Origin: Gammaproteobacteria bacterium
Lineage (GTDB): Bacteria; Pseudomonadota; Gammaproteobacteria; Granulosicoccales; Granulosicoccaceae
Assembly (NCBI GenBank): GCA_002746645.1
Contig: PDPU01000042.1
Coordinates: forward strand, 1 to 64,000
Direction of reading: 5' to 3'
DNA length: 64,000 nucleotides
The position numbers were made by a program, and so were the translations under genes. Shown here piece by piece: positions 14,351 through 24,098 of this stretch. The notes beneath the pieces were generated by a model that saw only the letters and a program-made list of their open reading frames with translations, was not told the origin of the DNA and did not search any database. How positions within the stretch are numbered: the first letter of the stretch is position 1; the number at the start of each line of letters is the position of its first letter.

Positions 14351-14684
14351 CGAACTGCCGGTAATTCCCAGCAAGCGCTACTTCACCATCGGTGAAGTGA
14401 GCGAGCTCTGTCAGGTGCGTCCGCACGTGCTGCGCTACTGGGAGCAGGAGTTTCCGGGCCTCGAACCCGTGAAGCGCCGTGGCAACCGCCGCTACTACCA
14501 GCGCCACGACGTCATGCTGATCCGTCAGATTCGCAGCCTGCTCTACAACGAGGGCTACACGATAGGCGGTGCGCGTCAGCACCTCGAAGGCGATGGCGCA
14601 CGCGAAGACAACACCCAGTCGCAGCAGCTCATGCGCCAGCTGCGTGCCGAACTCGAGGAAGTGCGCAAGATCCTCCGCACCTGA
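14328..14684 (+). CDS. MerR family transcriptional regulator
   Basis: [46 protein letters not shown]; classical position after ihfA. Confidence 0.93.
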   Translation: MLEISNNDELPVIPSKRYFTIGEVSELCQVRPHVLRYWEQEFPGLEPVKRRGNRRYYQRHDVMLIRQIRSLLYNEGYTIGGARQHLEGDGAREDNTQSQQLMRQLRAELEEVRKILRT

Positions 14685-14843
14685 GGCGCAGCGCAACCTG
14701 CCATGCCCCTCGAACGGTGGGGCAGTCCCGCGGGCAGTCCTGAACTCGCACTGCCGCAGATCAACGCGGGCGGAATTTTCTGCGAAGGTGCACCTGCAAG
14801 ACGGTAATCCCGATCGCGTTTGTGCTATTCTGCTCGGCTCTGG

Positions 14844-14920
<77 letters not shown>

Positions 14921-15128
14921 GGCAAGCAGGGTGACACCGTGCCATCTCTTCTATCCGTCGTGTCACCGATCCGTGCGACGGTCACCCGTTTCCTGCATTA
15001 TCATGCTCAATATGGTAGAAGTGGAACCATGACACAACATTCCGGAGAGCCCAGCCTCTAGTATTCATTGCGTCAGCCGAGTCACAGAAGACGACGTCAA
15101 GATCAATTCCAGGCGAGGGAACAAGAGC

Positions 15129-16466
15129 ATGCTGGCAGACGAACTGCATATTGCGGTCACGAACATTGTCGATATTCTCGACGGCTCCCGTATTCTGCCG
15201 GCGCTGTCACAGTATCGATCCGCCGCCATCAACGACCGGGACAAGGCCTCGCGGGAACTGTCGCGCGCCGCGAACCACATCATCCAGCGCATGGACATGG
15301 TCTCGCGTCCCGAACGCCTCGTTGCCCGTGCCATGCACATCGAAGCGCTCGGCACGGCCGACTACTGGGAGCGGCTGCTCGGCGACAGCATCGACCCGCA
15401 CGAGCGCCAGGCCGAAATCGTGCGTCTCGGCTCACGCCTCATGTTCGCCACCAGCCAGTTGCCCTCGCTGGTGAAGGTGCTCATGAATCTGAACGGTCGT
15501 CTGGCCACCGTGCCGCACCACGTGCGTCTCTTCCGCCCGGGCAACAATCCCGAGGCGCTCGCTGCAGCCAGTGTCGCAGCCCTTGCCAACGAAAAGCAAT
15601 CCACCGCCGCTGCCTTGCCGGGCGTTGCCCGGGCGAGTGTCAATGGTCACGGAGTCAACGGCGCTGCCGACACGGCACTCAGCGGAGCTCATGCCGCAGC
15701 CCCGGGTGGCCGGGCAGCCGGAACCGGCAATGCCGCCGAGCCGCTGCGTGCCGGTGAGTCACGCATTCGCGTGCGGCTCGAAGATGCCGGTGAACGTGCC
15801 ACCGACCCCGACCGCATTGCCCGCACCATCGACGGCATCGACATGGTATACACGGCCTCGGCGAGCCTTGCGCGACGTCCGGCCATCGACCTGCGCCTCG
15901 AAGAACTCGGGCGTGGCCCCGGCAAGAGCCGCATCATCGAGTTCGTCGGTCAGACCGAAGCCGTGAAAGCCATGCAGGCGGTGCTCGAGTCCATCCCCGA
16001 AGCCCTTGCCGATCTCGACCCGGACGAGGAAGACATCGATCTCGAAGGCATCATCCAGTCGCTGCCGATCTTCGATGATCTCAAGGTGCTTGCCCGCAGC
16101 GGCCGCCTGCCCGAGAACGATTTCCGCGACATCAACGAAGCGATGTATCAGGGCGCACTCCTCACGCTAGAGAGTGGTGTGATTCTCGAGAGTGTCGAAC
16201 ACGCGCACGTGAGCTTCGACCAGACGGTTCCACCGATACTGAACCGTCGTGCCACCGGCACCAACGGTGCTGCTCATCCGCCGACAGTCAACGGCGCTGC
16301 TCATTCGGCTGCCGTCAACGGTGCCGCTCATCCAGGCGCAGTCAACGGTGCCCGCCCGCCGATGCCGGGTAGTCAGGGTCTGGTTGATGATGACCCTGCC
16401 ACGCGCTTGCAGCAGAACCAGGCAGTGGACGAACTGCTGCGAGCGATCGGCAACGGTAGTCGCTGA
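15129..16466 (+). CDS. hypothetical protein with C-terminal 9-aa tandem repeats (NGAAHxxxV)
   Basis: 445-aa ORF; no recognised domain. Confidence 0.75.
   Translation: MLADELHIAVTNIVDILDGSRILPALSQYRSAAINDRDKASRELSRAANHIIQRMDMVSRPERLVARAMHIEALGTADYWERLLGDSIDPHERQAEIVRLGSRLMFATSQLPSLVKVLMNLNGRLATVPHHVRLFRPGNNPEALAAASVAALANEKQSTAAALPGVARASVNGHGVNGAADTALSGAHAAAPGGRAAGTGNAAEPLRAGESRIRVRLEDAGERATDPDRIARTIDGIDMVYTASASLARRPAIDLRLEELGRGPGKSRIIEFVGQTEAVKAMQAVLESIPEALADLDPDEEDIDLEGIIQSLPIFDDLKVLARSGRLPENDFRDINEAMYQGALLTLESGVILESVEHAHVSFDQTVPPILNRRATGTNGAAHPPTVNGAAHSAAVNGAAHPGAVNGARPPMPGSQGLVDDDPATRLQQNQAVDELLRAIGNGSR
16263..16343 (+). repeat. 27-bp coding tandem repeat, 3 units plus partial
   Basis: AACGGTGCTGCTCATCCGCCGACAGTC / AACGGCGCTGCTCATTCGGCTGCCGTC / AACGGTGCCGCTCATCCAGGCGCAGTC. 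Confidence 0.9.
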
Positions 16467-16517
16467 ACGCCGGAGCAACGGGGCGGGCGCTGAACGCCGC
16501 ACCACCTGTCACCGCCG

Positions 16518-18989
16518 TCACCGCCACCGCCTGTGCGACGGTTTCGTCGGCACCGCTGGCTTCCAGCGCCGAAGCAACAGCGCGTTGGTCAGGACACTGA
16601 CGCTCGAGAGTGCCATCGCGGCCCCGGCGAACATCGGCGTCAGGAATCCGAAGGCGGCCAGCGGAATGCCGATCGTGTTGTAGACGAAAGCCCAGAACAG
16701 GTTCTGGCGAATCTTCCGCCGCGTGGCCCGGGAGATCGAGATCGCGTCGGCGATCAGCGTGGGTTCGGGCCGCATCAGCGTCACCCCTGCCGTGTGCATG
16801 GCCACGTCGGTGCCGGTGCCCATGGCAAAGCCCACGTCCGCTGCCGCCAGTGCCGGTGCGTCGTTGATGCCGTCACCGACCATGGCCACGGTACGGCCTT
16901 CGGCGCGCAGTGACTCGATCGTCCGCGCCTTGTCGGCAGGCAGCACCTCGGCAATGACCCGTGCGACGCCGAGCGCCTTGCCCACCATGTCGGCCGCAGC
17001 GCGGTTGTCGCCGGTGAGCATCACCGTTGCCACCCCTTCGGCCCTGAGGCGAGACAGGGCATCGCGGGAGGAGGCGCGTGGCTTGTCGCCAAGCGCGATG
17101 CCTCCGAGCAGACGATCACCGTCGCTGGCCCAGACCACGGTCATGCCGGCTGTCTCGAACTCGTCCGCCCGGGCCCGGTACTCACGCAGGTCGATCCCGC
17201 GCTCTGCCATCAACCGCGGGCTGCCGACAACGAGTTCGCGACCATTCACCCGTGCCGCGACGCCTTTTCCGGGGAGCGCCTTGAACTCGGCGGCCCGGTG
17301 AATCGCGAGCCCGCGTTCGGCCGCAGCGCGGCGCACGGCTTCGGCAAGCGGGTGTTCGCTGCCGTGCTGGGCTGCAGCCACGAGGCGCAGCAGTTCGTCC
17401 TCGTCATCCGCCAGAACCTCGTGCACCTCGGGGCGGCCTTCGGTGAGCGTGCCGGTCTTGTCGAGCACCACGGTGTCGACGGCCTGCGTCAGCTCCAGAG
17501 CCTGCGCATCCTTGATCAGGATGCCGGCACGCGCCGCCATGCCCGTGCCCACCATCAGGGCCGCTGGCGTAGCCAGCCCCAGAGCACACGGGCAGGCGAC
17601 GACCAGCACCGCCACGGCGTTGATGACGGCGTCTGCAATGCTCGCACCCGCGAAGATCCATCCCGCCAGCGTCACGGCGGCGATACCGACCACGACCGGA
17701 ACGAAGACCGAAGCCACGCGATCAACGGTTCGCTGAATCGGCGCCTTCGAGCCCTGGGCATCCTGAATCAGCGCGACAATCCGCGCCAGCATCGATTCCT
17801 CGCCGACGCTCGTCGTCTCCACGGCCAGAAGCCCGTCGCCGTTGATCGAACCACCGGTGACAGCCCCACCGACGCCCCTGAACACCGGCAGGCTCTCACC
17901 GGTAATCAGGGATTCGTCGAGCTGACTCTCGCCGTCGATGATCTTCCCGTCCACGGGAACCCGCTCGCCGGGCCGAATCACGACGATCTCGCCGCGACCG
18001 ACCGCTTCGGCGGGAACCTCGATTTCCCGACCCTGACGGCGGACGCGGGCGGTTTCCGGCCTGAGCGCCATCAACGTCCGAATTGCCTGCGTCGTGCCGT
18101 GCCTGGCCCGCGCTTCCAGCCACTTGCCGAGACGGACAAAGGTGATGACGGCCGCGGCGCTCTCGAAATAGAGGTGCCCGCCAGAGACCAGCATGACCAG
18201 GGACAAGCCGAAAGCCGCGGAAGTGCCGAGCGACACGAGCACATCCATGTTGGCGCCACCCGCTCGCAGCGCCGCCCAGGCAGCGCGATGGAATCGGGCA
18301 CCGGCGATCAGCTGCACCGGCGTGGCCAGCGCGAGCTGTACCCATCCCGGAAGCATCCAGTGAATGCCGAAGGGCGCCAGCAGCATCGGCATGATCAGCG
18401 GGGCAGTGAGCACCGCCGCTCCGATCAGCACCCACAGCTCGCGTCTGGCCTGCCGTTGCTCGGCCTTGTCGGCGGCTTCGCGTTCGGCAGCGGCCGATAC
18501 CGCCGGACTCGCGCCGAAACCGGCTTGCTCGACGGCTTCGATCAATCCGGCGGTGGACCTTGTGCCGCTGATCGTGGCAACGGTGGCGATTTCGCTGGCG
18601 AGGTTGACCTGCGCCGAGAGCACACCGGGCTGCTCGCGAAGCATCTTTTCCACGCGCCCTGCGCAGGAAGCGCAGGTCATGCCGTCGATGCGGAGCCGAA
18701 CCGTTTCGGGCAGCACCTGAAACCCCGCTTGTTCGATGGCGGACGCCAACTGCTCGAGATCGACACGGCTCGCGTCATAGTCGATGGTGGCGTTCTCACC
18801 GGCAAAACTGACCGCGGCTTCACTCACGCCGTCGATGTGCCGGAGAACCGATTCGATGCGGGCAGCACAGTTCACGCAGGACATGCCACCGATCGGCAGG
18901 GTGGTTCGCCGGCTTTCCTGCGATTGCGCCTTGACGTTCTGAGGTGTGGTGGCAGCTGCGGTGTTCATTGGTGGACATCGTAACTGCAA
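16518..18989 (-). CDS. copA: copper-translocating P1B-type ATPase
   Basis: Two HMA motifs ([22 protein letters not shown]), CPC motif [32 protein letters not shown]. Confidence 0.95.
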   Translation of the reverse strand: MQLRCPPMNTAAATTPQNVKAQSQESRRTTLPIGGMSCVNCAARIESVLRHIDGVSEAAVSFAGENATIDYDASRVDLEQLASAIEQAGFQVLPETVRLRIDGMTCASCAGRVEKMLREQPGVLSAQVNLASEIATVATISGTRSTAGLIEAVEQAGFGASPAVSAAAEREAADKAEQRQARRELWVLIGAAVLTAPLIMPMLLAPFGIHWMLPGWVQLALATPVQLIAGARFHRAAWAALRAGGANMDVLVSLGTSAAFGLSLVMLVSGGHLYFESAAAVITFVRLGKWLEARARHGTTQAIRTLMALRPETARVRRQGREIEVPAEAVGRGEIVVIRPGERVPVDGKIIDGESQLDESLITGESLPVFRGVGGAVTGGSINGDGLLAVETTSVGEESMLARIVALIQDAQGSKAPIQRTVDRVASVFVPVVVGIAAVTLAGWIFAGASIADAVINAVAVLVVACPCALGLATPAALMVGTGMAARAGILIKDAQALELTQAVDTVVLDKTGTLTEGRPEVHEVLADDEDELLRLVAAAQHGSEHPLAEAVRRAAAERGLAIHRAAEFKALPGKGVAARVNGRELVVGSPRLMAERGIDLREYRARADEFETAGMTVVWASDGDRLLGGIALGDKPRASSRDALSRLRAEGVATVMLTGDNRAAADMVGKALGVARVIAEVLPADKARTIESLRAEGRTVAMVGDGINDAPALAAADVGFAMGTGTDVAMHTAGVTLMRPEPTLIADAISISRATRRKIRQNLFWAFVYNTIGIPLAAFGFLTPMFAGAAMALSSVSVLTNALLLRRWKPAVPTKPSHRRWR

Positions 18990-19201
18990 TGGGGGAGGGT
19001 TGGGAGGGTGAGTGATTTCAAGGTTCTTGTTGGTTGTAAATGGTTTGCGGGTTGACGACGGAAGAGTTGCTGGTTTTCGGGAATCTGGTGCTTTGCCATT
19101 GCGGGGTGTCTTCAGGGAGCACTTTCCGCGGAATCAGGCGGTGGATGCGCTTTCTGTGCGTGATCAGTGGCGGGCGCTGAAGCAGCTTCAATGCGAGTCT
19201 G

Positions 19202-20041
19202 TCAGTCCATCAAACCTGCAACTCGCATCGCACGTGATACTGCGCGGTAGACTTGGTGAAAAGGAGGGAGGTCGGCCATCTGGGCACCAAGCCGAGTCGC
19301 CCACAATTGCTTGTATCGTTTCTCCTTGCGCTCCAATTCATCGCCGAGACCATCTCGGGTTCGGTTGCGGAACCCGAGCTTGCTGTCGATTTCGGGCAAG
19401 AGCATATCGAGATCGACGTGGCCTTCCGAGGTGAGGTGCCAAACGTCGTAAAGATCGCGCGGTTCATTGCGGGCTCGGTCGGTGAGTGCCACGATCTTTT
19501 CCACGATGATCTCATCCAGCGCATACGCCCGAATCGCGCAATCATCCGGTAGGTCGTCGTACTCCTTGTAGCCCCTCACGATTAGCCGCTCTTGAAGCGG
19601 ACAGACAATGCGCTCGCGGATCGTGATGTCAACCTTGATCTCCTTCATGGAACTGGTCGGCAGTGGTCCCTCATAGACCAGGTAGAACGTGTGGCTGTTC
19701 TGGTGCTTCTTCCGATCTTCGCGTGAGAACCGAAAGACGACGCCTGAGGCGCGCTGAACCTCGGCGTAGATGTCATCGAGAGCGGCAAGGATGTCATCGA
19801 GAGGCAACTCCTCGGTAAGTGTAAAGTCCAGATCCTCCGAGAAACGGTAGTCGCCGAAGTAACAGCGCTTGAGGGCTGTGCCGCCCTTGAATGCAAGTTG
19901 CTCGCGAAGTGGCGAGCGTGACAAGCCCACGAGGAACCAGGCGAGGCAGTAGTCCCGTTCAAGCACGGTTTCCGGGATGCGGCGGCCACCCTCACGAGCG
20001 AGGCGGTTGGAAAGGAGTGAGATGTTTCTCTGCGGAATCAT
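19202..20041 (-). CDS. abiEii: AbiEii/AbiGii-type nucleotidyltransferase toxin
   Basis: FKGGTALKRCYFGDYRFSEDLDFTLTEELPLDD nucleotidyltransferase signature; paired with upstream AbiEi-like gene. Confidence 0.88.
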   Translation of the reverse strand: MIPQRNISLLSNRLAREGGRRIPETVLERDYCLAWFLVGLSRSPLREQLAFKGGTALKRCYFGDYRFSEDLDFTLTEELPLDDILAALDDIYAEVQRASGVVFRFSREDRKKHQNSHTFYLVYEGPLPTSSMKEIKVDITIRERIVCPLQERLIVRGYKEYDDLPDDCAIRAYALDEIIVEKIVALTDRARNEPRDLYDVWHLTSEGHVDLDMLLPEIDSKLGFRNRTRDGLGDELERKEKRYKQLWATRLGAQMADLPPFHQVYRAVSRAMRVAGLMD

Positions 20042-20044
20042 GAC

Positions 20045-20896
20045 TCAGGTCCTTACCACCGACTCAAGCTCTTCGGGCTCGACGTTGAGTCTGAGCCGCC
20101 AGCGAGCGAGATATTTTCCTTCATCGGGCATCATGGGATCCAGCACAGCGTAACTTGCCGTGAGTCGTTCGTGCAGGCGGTTCAATGCATGTGGAGCGTT
20201 CACCTCGAAGGTTTCGAGGAGGAATCCGAGCCGGCGAATCACGGCACCCACGTTCATGCGAAGTGCATAGTCGACAAGGCGGTCGGGATCGATATCGTCC
20301 CTTCTCATCCAGAAGCCCTTGGCCACCTCGGTGAACCCGCCGCAGTACTCGGATTGCTCCAGTCCGTCGATGATGGTTCGCGCGAGATCGCTCACCCTGA
20401 TCGTCTGAGTTCTGGTTGCCCAGTGATCGGTGATGCCGAAGATGCGGTTCGGCTTGCACCGAACGAAGCGGAATTCGGTCCCCAACACCATCCGAGGGCG
20501 GATGGAACGTGGAGAGGTCACATAGACAACGAGCTGCGGTTGAGTGACCATCTGGTGCAATTCCATCGCAGAGGCATGGGAGATGTAGTAGCTGGCATCC
20601 CCCGCCAGTTCACGCGCCACGACGAAGGGATTGCCCATGTACTCACACTCGCTTCCGAGTTCGTAGGGCACGAGGATGAACAATCCCGGCTTCAGTCGGG
20701 TCGTCACGCCGCGGCGAACGAGGGCGGCGGCGAAGTTTCGCGCCGCTTTCGGGGTGAGTCCGGTGATGTTCTGGACGTCGGCGTTTGAGAAGATGGTGTT
20801 GCCCCGATCATGAAGCGTTGTCACGAGTCGGGCAGCCTGGGTGCCGAGGGTCTTGAGAGGCTTGTCTGAATTCATCTGCAAAATGCCTTTTCTCAC
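20045..20896 (-). CDS. abiEi: AbiEi-type antitoxin / transcriptional regulator (start may be ATG at 20875)
   Basis: N-terminal winged HTH (NIFSNADVQNITGLTPKAARNFAAALVRRGVTTRLKPGLFILVP), SDLARTIIDGLEQSEYCGG; 3-nt gap to abiEii. Confidence 0.85.
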   Translation of the reverse strand: MRKGILQMNSDKPLKTLGTQAARLVTTLHDRGNTIFSNADVQNITGLTPKAARNFAAALVRRGVTTRLKPGLFILVPYELGSECEYMGNPFVVARELAGDASYYISHASAMELHQMVTQPQLVVYVTSPRSIRPRMVLGTEFRFVRCKPNRIFGITDHWATRTQTIRVSDLARTIIDGLEQSEYCGGFTEVAKGFWMRRDDIDPDRLVDYALRMNVGAVIRRLGFLLETFEVNAPHALNRLHERLTASYAVLDPMMPDEGKYLARWRLRLNVEPEELESVVRT

Positions 20897-20909
20897 AAGG
20901 CACTTTGCA
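20877..20909 (-). promoter_or_regulatory. 13-bp inverted repeat (12/13) upstream of abiEi, candidate antitoxin operator
   Basis: TGCAAAATGCCTT-TTCTCAC-AAGGCACTTTGCA. Confidence 0.6.
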
Positions 20910-21035
20910 CGTGTGATCTGACTCAGTCAAGACTCAGGATTAGTTTCTGTGTGCAATTCGTCTCTCTCTGATGTGCGGATGGATGTCAAATCATTAATTT
21001 CATGCCATAATTCAACGTGAGGGCACTCATGTGAG

Positions 21036-21290
21036 TCATCGCTGGCGCAGTGCCCACTTCCGGTTCTCCTTCGTAGCCTTGAGTTTTCTGGCGGCCTTCG
21101 CCTTCAGGCCCTGACGGCCGAGGATGGCCGCTATCGTCTTTTCGTTGGCGTGCAGCCCTTCTGCTGCAAGCTCGCGCTGGATCCTCGGTGCACCGTAGCG
21201 TTCCCCGTGCCGTTCGAAAACGCGCCTGACATGCCTGTCGCGCTCCTGCTGTCGTCGCTTCCGACGCTCGATCTTGAGGAGCTGTTTCTC
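21036..21290 (-). mobile_element. IS3-family OrfB transposase fragment
   Basis: RRVFERHGERYGAPRIQRELAAEGLHANEKTIAAILGRQGLKAKAARK; truncated both ends. Confidence 0.75.
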
Positions 21291-21629
21291 TTCGAATGCA
21301 CGCGCAAGGTCACCAATGACCGCGCGGTCTCGCTCAACGGGCGTCTGTTCGAGGTCGAGGCGGTGCTGGTCGGCGAGCGTGTGACACTGCGCCACGACCC
21401 CTCGCGCCCCGACGCGCCGGTCAACGTCTGGCATGATGGCAGGTTCATCGAGAAGGCACACCTTGTCGACACCTGTGCCAACTGCCACGTGCGTCGTCAT
21501 CGCCGCAGTGGCGTGATCGACGCCGATACCGGACATGCTGCCACTCATGCACGTCTCTCGATGCGTGCGTTCACCAGTGATGACACCGGCAACGGCACGG
21601 AAAAGCCTGATGCCGAGGAGGTGTGCTGA
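21228..21629 (+). pseudogene. C-terminal fragment of DDE (Mu/IS481-like) transposase
   Basis: LEELFLFECTRKVTNDRAVSLNGRLFEVEAVLVGERVTLRHDPSRPDAPVNVWHDGRFIEKAHLVD; catalytic domain missing. Confidence 0.7.
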
Positions 21630-22429
21630 TGTATCTCAAGCACTTCGCCTTCACCCATTACCCCTTCGACCACATCCTCGAACCCGATGCGCTCTTCCCC
21701 TCGGCCGAGCAGGCCGAAGCCGAAAGCCGGCTTCGCCACCTGATCGAACTCCGCGGGATCGGACTGCTCACCGGTGAGTCCGGCAGCGGCAAGACCACCC
21801 TGTGTCGACGCCTGACCGAATCGCTGCATCCGGGTCTGTATCGGGTGCTCTACGTACCTCTCTCCACCGGCAACGTCATGGACATGTACAAGTGCGTGGC
21901 CTGGAACCTCGGGCTGCCCACCGAGAGAAACCGAGCAGCGGCCTTCCGCGCCATCCGTGCCGAGCTCTCGCGGCTGCTGATCGAGGGCAAGCAGCTGCCT
22001 CTGCCGGTCATCGACGAAGCCCAATATCTCCGGAACGATGTCCTCGAGGATCTTCGATTGCCGACCAACGACGAGATGGACTCCGAGAACCGTCTCTGCA
22101 TGCTGTTCGTCGGCCTCACCGAGTTGCGGCGTCGGCTGCAGATGTCGGTACACGAGTCTCTCGACCAGCGCATCGTGGTGCGTTACCAGCTGCCGGGACT
22201 CGCGCGCGAGGAACTCCCCGATGACCTCACCCATCGGCTCCGGCAGGTGAGTTGTGAGTTGCCCCTGTTCGAACCGGCGGCAATCGAGGCGATCCATCAG
22301 GCCACCCACGGCCTGCCACGGCGGATCAACCGCCTGGCCCACTGCGCGCTGGTGGCCGCCGCTGCCGGGAAGCAACACAACGTCTCTGCCGAACACGTGC
22401 AGCAGGCACTGACGGAGACCGACCCATGA
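21623..22429 (+). CDS. transposon-associated AAA ATPase (ExeA/TniB/TnsC-like)
   Basis: MYLKHFAFTHYPFDHILEPDALFPSAEQAEAESRL, Walker A GESGSGKTTL, Walker B LPVIDEAQYL. Confidence 0.85.
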   Translation: MLMYLKHFAFTHYPFDHILEPDALFPSAEQAEAESRLRHLIELRGIGLLTGESGSGKTTLCRRLTESLHPGLYRVLYVPLSTGNVMDMYKCVAWNLGLPTERNRAAAFRAIRAELSRLLIEGKQLPLPVIDEAQYLRNDVLEDLRLPTNDEMDSENRLCMLFVGLTELRRRLQMSVHESLDQRIVVRYQLPGLAREELPDDLTHRLRQVSCELPLFEPAAIEAIHQATHGLPRRINRLAHCALVAAAAGKQHNVSAEHVQQALTETDP

Positions 22430-22641
22430 GTCATGACTTCGGATTTGTCGTTCACGGCAGCGAGCACTGGAGCATCGACCGGATGATCGTGGTCCACGAT
22501 CTCTGTCAGAGCCTTGCCGAGGCGCTGATGCGGTGCCATGGCGAAGAGATGACGAGGCGCATGCTCGAGCTCGACGAAGAGTGGCGGGAAATGACGGGCG
22601 AGCAGGACCGGAACACGCTCGAACTACCGCTCGAGTACTGA
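22426..22641 (+). CDS. small hypothetical protein of the same transposon module
   Basis: ATGA overlap with the ATPase gene; MSHDFGFVVHGSEHWSIDRMIVVHDLCQSLAEAL... Confidence 0.5.
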   Translation: MSHDFGFVVHGSEHWSIDRMIVVHDLCQSLAEALMRCHGEEMTRRMLELDEEWREMTGEQDRNTLELPLEY

Positions 22642-22825
22642 AGCGACGAGTGTCCGGCTGCCACCGAGGCGGTCGGGCGCTGTCAAGGAGTGCCGGTCGA
22701 ATCCCGGAAAGAACCATTCTCCGGCATCAAACCGACGTGAGCGACAGTGTGGGAAAACTCACGTCAATGTCTGCGAAATCACGCTGGAAAATGCTGTCGG
22801 GATATTGTTGGAAACAACAATCAGG

Positions 22826-22957
22826 AAGGAGACGATTCATCGGAGCTTGTTTGCGATTCACGCCGAGGCCAAGCTCGCCATCTTCGAGTACATTGAAATG
22901 TTCTACAATCCGGCTCGCCTGCATTCGGCCATCGGGTTTTGCAGTCTTGTTGACTAG
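22826..22957 (+). mobile_element. IS3-family OrfB C-terminal remnant
   Basis: KETIHRSLFAIHAEAKLAIFEYIEMFYNPARLHSAIGF. Confidence 0.8.
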
Positions 22958-22970
22958 CGACTGAAGAAAG

Positions 22971-23282
22971 ATGCAAGTCCGGCCCTGTCAACTTGACCCA
23001 GTGTCTGCGAAACCGGGGAATTCCAGTCGTGATTTCATCGAAATGAGCTATCAGAACGTCGAGGTCACGAAGCGGTCTTGCGACGGCATCGTCGATTTCA
23101 ACGTAGTCCGGGGCACCATCTTCGCCACCTCGCGCCTCTCGAAGGGCATCGAGGAGGCCACGTTCGCCGAAGGCGCCGCGCCCATCGCCCTCATAGACGG
23201 CAACAAGCTAATAGAATTGTTGATCAAGCACGGTATCGGCGTTCGCATGATGAGACATTCAAACCGGACCCGGGAGGAGTAG
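22971..23282 (+). pseudogene. Mrr-like restriction endonuclease remnant (internally deleted)
   Basis: YQNVEVTKRSCDGIVDF...TIFATSRLSKGIEEATFAEGAAPIALIDGNKLIELLIKHGIGV; catalytic core missing. Confidence 0.65.
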
Positions 23283-23285
23283 CGC

Positions 23286-24098
23286 TTGAAAGACCTCGGC
23301 GTCGACATCGAGGCCATCGCGCCATGGTTCGCAGACGAGCATCAGTCGCCATACGTCCTGGTTCGCGTGTCGGACGAGCACGCTGCTGCGTGGGCGGACG
23401 TCCTTGGGGTGCCAGTTCGCCGGTGCTACATCGACGATGCGCTGCTCAACGAACGTGCGGCGACCACCGGGCGCCCGAAGTCGGAACTTGTCGCGGACAA
23501 GTTGCCGGATCAAGGATCCACGATGGCGGGCGACTTCGGGGAGATTCTCGTCTTCCTGTACCACGCAGCAGTCGAACCCGGGGTCGATCTCATCGGTCCC
23601 AAGAAGTGGCGGTTGAAGCAGGACCGGACGAAGCCAGCGCCATACTCAGATGTCGTTCACTTCGTGCTTCCGAACTGGCCGGATTCATCGGCCGACGACC
23701 GCATTCTCTGCTCCGAGGTGAAGACCAAGTCGACAGCCGGGAACTCGTCGCCCGTTAGTTCGGCAGTTGCTGACTGTGAGAAGGACCGGACAAGTCGACT
23801 GGCAAAAACGCTGGTGTGGTTCAAGGAGCGAGCCCTTCACGAAGATCTCGGCACCACGACCGTCACTCATCTCGAGCGGTTCACCAAGGCCACCGACCAC
23901 CCCGAAGCCCAGAAGCAGTTTCGAGCGGTTGCGGTTGTATGTGCGAGTCTCGTCGATGACGAGCTCGAAGACGCGCCCGAGGAAGAACCCACTGACCACA
24001 CCGTGGTCGTGATCGCCGTTCCAAAACTGAAGCAACGCTACGGGGATGTCTTCGACGCCGTTCACGCCACCGTCGCGGAACCCGGGGACGGCACATGA
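23286..24098 (+). CDS. hamA: HamA (DUF1837) nuclease of Hachiman anti-phage system
   Basis: TTG start with strong SD GGAGGAG; GDFGEILVFLYH...KKWRLKQDRTKPAPYSDVVHF...DDRILCSEVKTKST (PD-(D/E)xK-like); directly followed by a helicase. Confidence 0.85.
   Translation: MKDLGVDIEAIAPWFADEHQSPYVLVRVSDEHAAAWADVLGVPVRRCYIDDALLNERAATTGRPKSELVADKLPDQGSTMAGDFGEILVFLYHAAVEPGVDLIGPKKWRLKQDRTKPAPYSDVVHFVLPNWPDSSADDRILCSEVKTKSTAGNSSPVSSAVADCEKDRTSRLAKTLVWFKERALHEDLGTTTVTHLERFTKATDHPEAQKQFRAVAVVCASLVDDELEDAPEEEPTDHTVVVIAVPKLKQRYGDVFDAVHATVAEPGDGT

Noticed and set aside
17298-18983. 561-aa plus-strand ORF opposite copA
   Set aside because: Antisense to a clear P-type ATPase; no domain or initiation signal.
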